NCBI GenBank assembly: GCA_045643185.1
Contig: JAZUKH010000155.1
Span: 1-16,968 of the forward strand
From: RGIG464 sp045643185
GTDB lineage: Bacteria > Myxococcota_A > Bradymonadia > UBA4248
Direction of reading: 5' to 3'
Length of the DNA stretch: 16,968 nt
Part shown: piece after piece, positions 13,512-16,968 of the stretch
Layout: every line of letters starts with the position of its first letter
Position numbering within the stretch: position 1 is the stretch's first letter
The notes under the pieces: model-generated
The model's input: the letters and a program-made list of their open reading frames with translations, nothing else
Databases searched by the model: none
What the model was told of the DNA's origin: nothing
Program-made: the position numbers and the translations under genes

Positions 13512-15167
13512 ATGCAGACCTACGAACTTACCCCAAACGGCATTACCCAAGGACTGGACGACATCGAAGCAGCGCTGACTCGTCTAAAAGTCAAAGCCAA
13601 GGCGCTGTTGAAAACGCGCCTGATGGCCGAAGAGACCTTGTTAGTCCTCAAAGAAAACGCGCCTGAAAATACGAAATTCTTTGTGCAGATCCACGCACTG
13701 TTTGGCGGCATTTCTGTGAAGATCAAATGTCGTGGTGCCGAGTTCGACCTGGCAGATTGCCTGAACATTTTTGGGGACGAACAAACGCCGTTTTCGCCCG
13801 ACGATGCGATCGATGAAGTCGCGCAAACGCGCATTCGATCGCTGCTACTACGCGGTTTTAGCGAACAAATCCGTTTTCGCCGCAAGGGCAGTTTTAACGA
13901 AGTCACGATCGTCGCGCAGCCCAGGAGCAACTTGTCGTTTTTTTTGACGATCGGTGGCATCGTGCTCGCGATCGTGATCGGTTTCGTGCTTCGCAACACG
14001 CTAGCGCCCACGTCCAACCAGGCATTGTGTGACGACGTACTCAACCCCATCAAAACGATCTACATGAACCTGCTCAACGTCGTCGTCGGCCCGGTCGTGT
14101 TTTTCTCATTGGCCAGTTGCATGGGACAGTTTTCGGATCTCTCAAGCTTTGGACGCATTGGCGCCAAGACATTCGGCATCTACCTCGCCTCATCCCTAGT
14201 CTCGATCGTCGTCGCGTGCGGCTTCTTTCATTTGATCGACCCTGGTTCCTTCGGCAGTCTGACCAGCATGATCACCGAAAACGCCGCACCAGCCGCCACA
14301 CAGCTCAGCGTCTCTGACATCATCATCGGCTTTTTCCCAGACAACCTGTTAGGCGCCTTCGTCAACGCCAACGTCCTTCAAATCATGTTGTTGGCCATCT
14401 TTATGGGTATCTGTGCCAACCTGATCGGAGAAAAAGGCAAGCCGATCCAACGTTTCTTTGATGTCATGAACGAGCTTTTCATGAAAATGGTGACACTTTT
14501 GGCCAAGCTGATCCCCTTGATTGCCTTTTGCTCCGTGATGCTCATGATCCTGACGACCGGCGCCGACACGTTTTTGCCATTGGTCATCGCCATACTTACA
14601 GCCATAACCAGCATGGTCATGATGGTCATGATCTATACAGGCTTCCTGTCGGGATACTCACATCTCAACCCAAAACGTTTTTTCAAAAAATACGCGTCGA
14701 CCGCGCTCAATGTATTTTCACTGAGTTCTTCCAGTGCCTCGGTGCCCATCAACATGGACTTCTGCAAACGCATAGGCATTCCTCAAAAGATCTATGCGTT
14801 CACGATCCCATTTGGCGCCACGGTCAATATGAACGGCACCATCATTTCGAACGTGGTCATCAGCTTTTTTATGGCCAAAATGTTCGGAATCGACATCGAA
14901 ACGAGTCAACTCACGACCTTTTTTATCATGACCGTCCTGATGTCGATGGCAGCTCCGGGCGTACCAGGCTCAGCCATTGTCGTTTTCATGGTTCTCATGG
15001 ACATTTTGAACATTCCAAACGACTGTCTGCCACTTGTTTTGGTCATGCTGACAATGTTGGATATGGTCAGCACAGTGACGAACACGACGGGCGACGTTTT
15101 CGCGTCCATCTTCGTTTCGCATTCTGAAAAGCTGCTTGACCGAGAAAAGTTCAACCGCGATGAATAA
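13512..15167 (+). CDS. SDF-family (DAACS) cation:amino-acid symporter with N-terminal GHKL-like domain
   Basis: This is a 551-aa inner-membrane protein. Residues ~140-535 are a full SDF (glutamate-transporter family) fold: hairpin HP1 with SLSSSSASVP (403-412), NMNGT (439-443) at the NMDGT sodium site, HP2 with SMAAPGVPG (478-486), and LDMVSTVTNTTGD (516-528) in the last core helix. Ser520 occupies the place of the Arg that holds the acidic side chain in aspartate/glutamate carriers (GltPh Arg397), so a neutral substrate is more likely. Residues 1-135 are a soluble extension absent from standard carriers: RLMAEETLLVLKENAPE (36-52), GGISVKIKCRGAEFD and a second helix pair resemble a degenerate GHKL/HATPase N-box region, suggesting a cytosolic sensor. 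The ATG at 13512 has only a weak ribosome site. It is divergent from the ParB-like gene. Confidence 0.85.
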   Translation: MQTYELTPNGITQGLDDIEAALTRLKVKAKALLKTRLMAEETLLVLKENAPENTKFFVQIHALFGGISVKIKCRGAEFDLADCLNIFGDEQTPFSPDDAIDEVAQTRIRSLLLRGFSEQIRFRRKGSFNEVTIVAQPRSNLSFFLTIGGIVLAIVIGFVLRNTLAPTSNQALCDDVLNPIKTIYMNLLNVVVGPVVFFSLASCMGQFSDLSSFGRIGAKTFGIYLASSLVSIVVACGFFHLIDPGSFGSLTSMITENAAPAATQLSVSDIIIGFFPDNLLGAFVNANVLQIMLLAIFMGICANLIGEKGKPIQRFFDVMNELFMKMVTLLAKLIPLIAFCSVMLMILTTGADTFLPLVIAILTAITSMVMMVMIYTGFLSGYSHLNPKRFFKKYASTALNVFSLSSSSASVPINMDFCKRIGIPQKIYAFTIPFGATVNMNGTIISNVVISFFMAKMFGIDIETSQLTTFFIMTVLMSMAAPGVPGSAIVVFMVLMDILNIPNDCLPLVLVMLTMLDMVSTVTNTTGDVFASIFVSHSEKLLDREKFNRDE

Positions 15168-15180
15168 AACAGACATGACA

Positions 15181-15203
15181 GTGGGCGCGCACTGCGCGCC
15201 CAC
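15181..15203. terminator. Bidirectional hairpin between convergent genes
   Basis: GTGGGCGCGC (15181-15190) and its exact complement (15194-15203) form a 10-bp perfect GC-rich stem with an ACT loop. It sits 13 bases after the symporter stop and 13 bases before the end of the convergent Cys-rich gene. The flanks are AT-rich but lack a long T-run, so termination efficiency is uncertain. Confidence 0.65.
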
Positions 15204-15216
15204 CTGAAATTAGAAA

Positions 15217-16968
15217 TTAGAATATTCCTTCGCAGGAATAATCGCTTCTGGCCTTGTCCTGACAAGCAAGAAATGCGTTATAAATACTCTCATCATGAAC
15301 ATCTGTGTTATCATCGGCTAAGGTTTTAAACCAGTCAAAAATACAAGCAGCTTCTGCGATTGCACAAGTTTCGGACGCCATGCTGATAGCCCCTAACAGT
15401 GCGTAATATATTATCTGTTGCTGCTCAACTTGATTAGCCAGGTCTGTAGGGCTCAGCTCATCATCACCAACATACAATTTAGTTAAATAAGTTTTCACAT
15501 ATTCCTTGTATGTTTCGACATTGTCCTCGCCCATCGCAGCTTTGCCAAGCTCAATCTGACATTGAGAATAAGCGTTATATTCATCGCTCAACATAGTATT
15601 CTGGCAAATTTCTTGCGCAGCTACCAGGCTATCTGAGTCTTCATCAAGCTCGACATAGTATTGCTGAGCGAAACAACGAGCCTTGACATTCAGATACGCA
15701 GCCATTTCATTCATACAAGCCTTTCCACTCAAACCGAACTGAGCATCATACGTGACTTTGCAGAAATCAACATCGCTTTGATCAGTACCAGGACGGAAAT
15801 ATTCAAAAGGATAGTTTATCTGAAACGCAGTGGAAGCATCCCAGGTACAAAGCGCGGCATAATAGCTACGCGCCGCATCAATGGCGCTTTTCTTAGTTTC
15901 ATCATCAATGCATTTCAAATAATTCTCATCTAAAAACGGAAAAGCGAACATCTGGCTTTCGTCATAACAAGCCTCCTCACATGTCACCAAACACTTCTCT
16001 ATATCCTGACTGTTCTCACATTGTTCAGGGCATTGATCGCGACAAGTCGACACAGCCAGTTGAGTCTCGATCATTTTCACATTCGCATCGAATGAAGCGT
16101 CATGATACACATCCAAGCACTTGTAATTACCCGTCACAATACTATTAAGCTGACTTTCATCCACGCATTTAGCTTTTTCCTCTGAACATTTTGAAATATC
16201 AGATTCACTATCATTGTAACAGAAGGCGACCTCCTGACTACACACAGCTGAGATCATACTTTCCAGTGCGGTCTTGCCGTCGACATCGACAGTTTTCAAA
16301 CAATCGATGTAACGCGCATCCATTCCGATAACACTAGAGTCAGGATAGAAAGGTTCACATTGCTGTTCTTCAGTGTACTCAGTAAACAGTTTCAACACAT
16401 CCATAATTCCAGTGTTGAAGCTGCTTGCACAGACAGCATCGTCATCCACGATCATATTGGCGAGTCCATCCGTAAAGCCTTTGATACGAGCTTCTCTGTC
16501 ACTGTCAGGGTCTTCTTCAGGCGCCGTTGGAACGGGCACGTCGACGTCGACAACGCTGACATCATCGTCTTCTTCAAAGACGCAAGCCTCGACGAACGCC
16601 ACGAGCTTATCAGAACTGACCAATTCATCGATGATGCCTTTCGCTTCGACACATTTGGATTCAACACAGACGAGCGCGCCATGACAAAGGCCGTTTTCTA
16701 GGCATTTGCCGTCTTTGTCGCCATCGTCAATGCTAGGGGCTTCTTGACAAACGTCGGATTCGCAAACCAACGTGCCATTGCACTTGTTGTCAGCGAGGCA
16801 TTTGCCGCCTTTTTCGCCATCCGCAATGCCAGGGGCTTCTTGACAAACGTTGGATTCGCAGACCAGCGTGCCATTGCACTTGTTGTCGGCGAGGCATTTG
16901 CCTCCTTTCTCGCTATCCGCAATACCAGACGACTCTTTACAGACGTTGGATTCGCAGACCAGCGTGCC
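15217..16968 (-). CDS. Cys-rich modular surface protein, 5' end beyond the window (partial)
   Basis: The frame is open from the stop at 15217 to the window edge, giving 583 visible residues with the N-terminus missing; a TTG at 16770 is not the start, because the repeats continue upstream of it in frame. The visible N-terminal part is three tandem 32-residue modules plus a partial one, each like GTLVCESNVC, a short acidic Gly/Asp linker, then KGGKCLADNKCN, recalling EB-type Cys modules. The remaining ~475 residues are acidic, helical and Cys-rich, with recurring patterns such as CRDQCPEQCENS, CLVTCEEACYDES and single Cys residues before helices, and no membrane span. An exported, disulfide-bonded cell-surface or secreted protein is likely; no enzymatic motif is seen. 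Codon use in the C-terminal part is more AT-rich than in the neighbouring symporter. It converges on the symporter gene. Confidence 0.75.
   Translation of the reverse strand, partial: GTLVCESNVCKESSGIADSEKGGKCLADNKCNGTLVCESNVCQEAPGIADGEKGGKCLADNKCNGTLVCESDVCQEAPSIDDGDKDGKCLENGLCHGALVCVESKCVEAKGIIDELVSSDKLVAFVEACVFEEDDDVSVVDVDVPVPTAPEEDPDSDREARIKGFTDGLANMIVDDDAVCASSFNTGIMDVLKLFTEYTEEQQCEPFYPDSSVIGMDARYIDCLKTVDVDGKTALESMISAVCSQEVAFCYNDSESDISKCSEEKAKCVDESQLNSIVTGNYKCLDVYHDASFDANVKMIETQLAVSTCRDQCPEQCENSQDIEKCLVTCEEACYDESQMFAFPFLDENYLKCIDDETKKSAIDAARSYYAALCTWDASTAFQINYPFEYFRPGTDQSDVDFCKVTYDAQFGLSGKACMNEMAAYLNVKARCFAQQYYVELDEDSDSLVAAQEICQNTMLSDEYNAYSQCQIELGKAAMGEDNVETYKEYVKTYLTKLYVGDDELSPTDLANQVEQQQIIYYALLGAISMASETCAIAEAACIFDWFKTLADDNTDVHDESIYNAFLACQDKARSDYSCEGIF
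16681..16968 (-). repeat. Tandem 96-bp coding repeats
   Basis: Three consecutive 96-bp units (16968-16873, 16872-16777, 16776-16681) encode 32-residue Cys modules. The two outermost are nearly identical in DNA and the third is more diverged. The array continues past the right edge, so total copy number is unknown. Confidence 0.85.

Noticed and set aside
16681..16968. CRISPR-like array
   Set aside because: The repeats are contiguous 96-bp coding units without unique spacers and are in frame with a Cys-rich protein.

Overview
The window looks like a chromosomal segment from a Gram-negative bacterium of the Myxococcota/Bradymonadales type (former Deltaproteobacteria). The evidence is indirect. 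There are many Sec/lipobox lipoproteins, a surface protein with four Cys/Asp repeats of the 'CGNGxDDDxNGxxDCxDPxC' kind common in that group, a BamD-like lipoprotein, a Tgl/PilF-like TPR lipoprotein, and a Cys-rich surface protein with tandem modules. No rRNA, tRNA, transposase or CRISPR array was seen. Base composition is mixed: the left end (1-1785) and much of the last gene are visibly AT-richer than the core.

Layout. Positions 1-1785 form an AT-rich accessory patch with a membrane protein, a small Cys-rich lipoprotein and a decayed PD-(D/E)XK nuclease remnant. Positions 1834-4593 (minus) hold an M48-like protein that has lost its HExxH zinc motif and a probable beta-propeller lipoprotein, separated by three tandem hairpins. 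A divergent control region (4594-4839) leads into a plus-strand lipoprotein with Cys/Asp repeats and a calcineurin-like phosphoesterase domain (4840-7086). A strong palindrome then separates it from a convergent minus-strand operon (9451 to 7208) of a helical-repeat protein, BamD and a HAD phosphatase. A divergent LysM/M74 murein endopeptidase follows (9678-10757). Next come a two-gene minus unit (unknown protein plus Tgl/PilF-like lipoprotein) and a stand-alone ParB-domain protein (12203-13195). A 316-bp control region dense in palindromes and repeats separates that gene from a divergent SDF-family amino-acid symporter fused to an N-terminal GHKL-like domain. The window closes with a 5'-incomplete Cys-rich surface protein.

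The central genes share an envelope theme: outer-membrane assembly (BamD), murein cleavage (M74), pilus secretin assembly (Tgl/PilF) and surface lipoproteins. The most interesting signals are the solo ParB-like gene next to a parS-like half-site in a structured intergenic region, the M48 pseudo-peptidase with an in-frame minisatellite, the sensor-fused transporter whose substrate-site Arg is replaced by Ser, and phased repeats in the 4594-4839 promoter region. Functional calls come from reading the sequence; no database search was run.
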